This document shows positions 6,199-7,124 of a stretch of DNA of 7,124 nucleotides, piece after piece. Source of the DNA: Sporichthyaceae bacterium (GTDB lineage Bacteria > Actinomycetota > Actinomycetes > JACCYY01). The stretch is from assembly GCA_013696235.1 (NCBI GenBank), contig JACCYY010000220.1, positions 1-7,124 on the forward strand. The letters run 5' to 3'. Below the pieces are notes generated by a model. It was not told the origin of the DNA and did no database searches. It saw only the letters and a program-made list of their open reading frames with translations. A program made the translations under genes and the position numbers. Each line of letters opens with the position of its first letter. Positions within the stretch are counted from its first letter, which is position 1.

Positions 6199-7124
6199 AT
6201 GCTCACGACGTCGCGCCCGCGCGCATCGGTTGCCTGGAAAGCGGCGGGCCGGTCCGGCCGGATGCTCATGGCGCTGGTCGGCCTCGCGGTGCTCGCCACC
6301 AGCTGCTCGCCTGAGGCCGGGACCGTCGCATCCCGGCCGCCACTCGGTGTTCCGCCTGCGCAACCGAACATCGTGCTGATCCTCACGGACGACGTCTCGA
6401 TGAACCTGGTCGCGTACATGTCCGAGGTCCGAGACATGCAGGAGCACGGCATCGACTTCACCAACTACTTCGTCACGAGCCCGCTGTGCTGCCCGTCCCG
6501 GGGCACGATCCTCACCGGCAAGTACCCACACAGCACCGGCATCGAGACCAACCATTGGCCGAACGGCGGCTTCGGTCAGTTCGTCGACGACATGGACACC
6601 TCGCTCGGCCCGTCCCTGCAGCGGGCCGGATACCGCACCGGGTTCATCGGGAAGTTCCTGAACGGCTACGAGCCGACCCCTGACGCTTCGGGACCGGCCG
6701 GTGATGCCGACCCGCCGCCCGTCGAGACGCTCACCACCGCGTACGTCCCGCCTGGCTGGGACGAGTGGCACGTGCCGGGGCACAGCGGCTACGGCCACTT
6801 CGGCTACGACCTGACGACTGCCGTGGACACCAGGACCGGGGCGATCGAGGAGCGCCTCGGGACGGACGAGGAGGACTACCTGACCGACGTCATGGCTGAG
6901 CGGGCCACGTCTTTCATCGACCGAGCGACGACGGCCCCCAACGACCCGGCGGGACCGTTCTTCCTCACCGTATCCACGTTCGCCGCCCACCCCCGCTCCC
7001 CCGGCGGCGATGCCGAGGAGCGTGGCGTGCGGTTCCCCCCAGCGGCGCGGGACCGCCTCCGCCCAGCACGTCCGGCGGACTGGCCGATCGGCTGGGCGAG
7101 GTCTGAGTTCCGGCTGGGCGACTG
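6199..7124 (+). CDS. exported sulfatase lipoprotein, 3' end outside the window
   Basis: The first 308 codons of a type I sulfatase, which hydrolyses sulfate esters and is predicted to sit on the outer face of the membrane. Residues 1-40 form a signal peptide with Arg/Lys before a hydrophobic core (MLMALVGLAVLATSC); C36 may be the lipidated cysteine, although the lipobox LATSC is not perfect. NIVLILTDD holds the metal ligands D64 and D65. PLCCPSRGTILTGKYPH at 95-111 is the sulfatase signature, where C97 would be converted to formylglycine. K108, H111 and H264 are further expected active-site residues. GKFLNGY (151-157), PPGWDEW (184-190) and DYLTDV (226-231) resemble the N-acetylglucosamine-6-sulfatase type, so a sulfated amino sugar is one possible substrate. 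The ATG at 6199 is preceded by AGGGG at 10 nt; ATGs at 6262 or 6268 are alternatives but would remove the positive charges. The sequence after H264 is unlike the family and may hold a frameshift. Confidence 0.92.
   Translation, partial: MLTTSRPRASVAWKAAGRSGRMLMALVGLAVLATSCSPEAGTVASRPPLGVPPAQPNIVLILTDDVSMNLVAYMSEVRDMQEHGIDFTNYFVTSPLCCPSRGTILTGKYPHSTGIETNHWPNGGFGQFVDDMDTSLGPSLQRAGYRTGFIGKFLNGYEPTPDASGPAGDADPPPVETLTTAYVPPGWDEWHVPGHSGYGHFGYDLTTAVDTRTGAIEERLGTDEEDYLTDVMAERATSFIDRATTAPNDPAGPFFLTVSTFAAHPRSPGGDAEERGVRFPPAARDRLRPARPADWPIGWARSEFRLGD

Noticed and set aside
5894..6379. Plus-strand open frames in the divergent intergenic region (5894-6379 and 5976-6314)
   Set aside because: They overlap the signal-peptide region of the sulfatase in other frames, have no good ribosome site and give Arg/Pro/Ala-rich sequence.
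5941..6990. Upstream extension of the short sulfotransferase frame to 6990
   Set aside because: The extra 350 residues are antisense to the sulfatase, Arg-rich and domain-free. A good AGGAGA and ATG at 5940 give a normal-length protein.
1..7124. CRISPR array, tRNA, rRNA, insertion sequence or attachment site
   Set aside because: I saw no spaced direct repeats, cloverleaf, rRNA-like stretch, transposase or terminal inverted repeats on either strand.

Overview
The window is about 7.1 kb of very GC-rich DNA. Most codons end in G or C, start codons include TTG and GTG, and the Shine-Dalgarno sequences are G-rich. This suggests a high-GC actinomycete. The sulfotransferase style with a C-terminal 'VVGDLEDLL' motif reminds me of Nocardioides-like Propionibacteriales, but the genus cannot be fixed from the sequence alone.

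Layout: a plus-strand operon of three sulfotransferase-fold genes runs from about 116 to 3576. The second and third genes overlap by 4 nt (GTGA). A minus-strand operon runs toward it from 5940 to 3506: a short sulfotransferase (5218-5940), then a GT4 glycosyltransferase (3506-5221), coupled by an ATGA overlap. The two operons meet tail to tail, and the last 71 nt of their terminal genes overlap. A 258-nt divergent intergenic region (5941-6198) separates the minus-strand operon from a plus-strand sulfatase lipoprotein gene that runs off the right edge.

Four sulfotransferase-like proteins, one glycosyltransferase and one exported sulfatase point to making and trimming a sulfated surface glycan or glycolipid. 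The glycosyltransferase would extend the sugar chain, the cytosolic sulfotransferases would add sulfate from PAPS, and the sulfatase would act outside the membrane. The substrate cannot be read from the sequence.

The most unusual gene is the third plus-strand one (2446-3576). It is clearly a paralogue of the gene before it and keeps the C-terminal module. However, it has lost the P-loop lysine, the 3'-phosphate-binding serine and a conserved glutamate, so it looks like a pseudo-sulfotransferase translated in step with an apparently intact partner.
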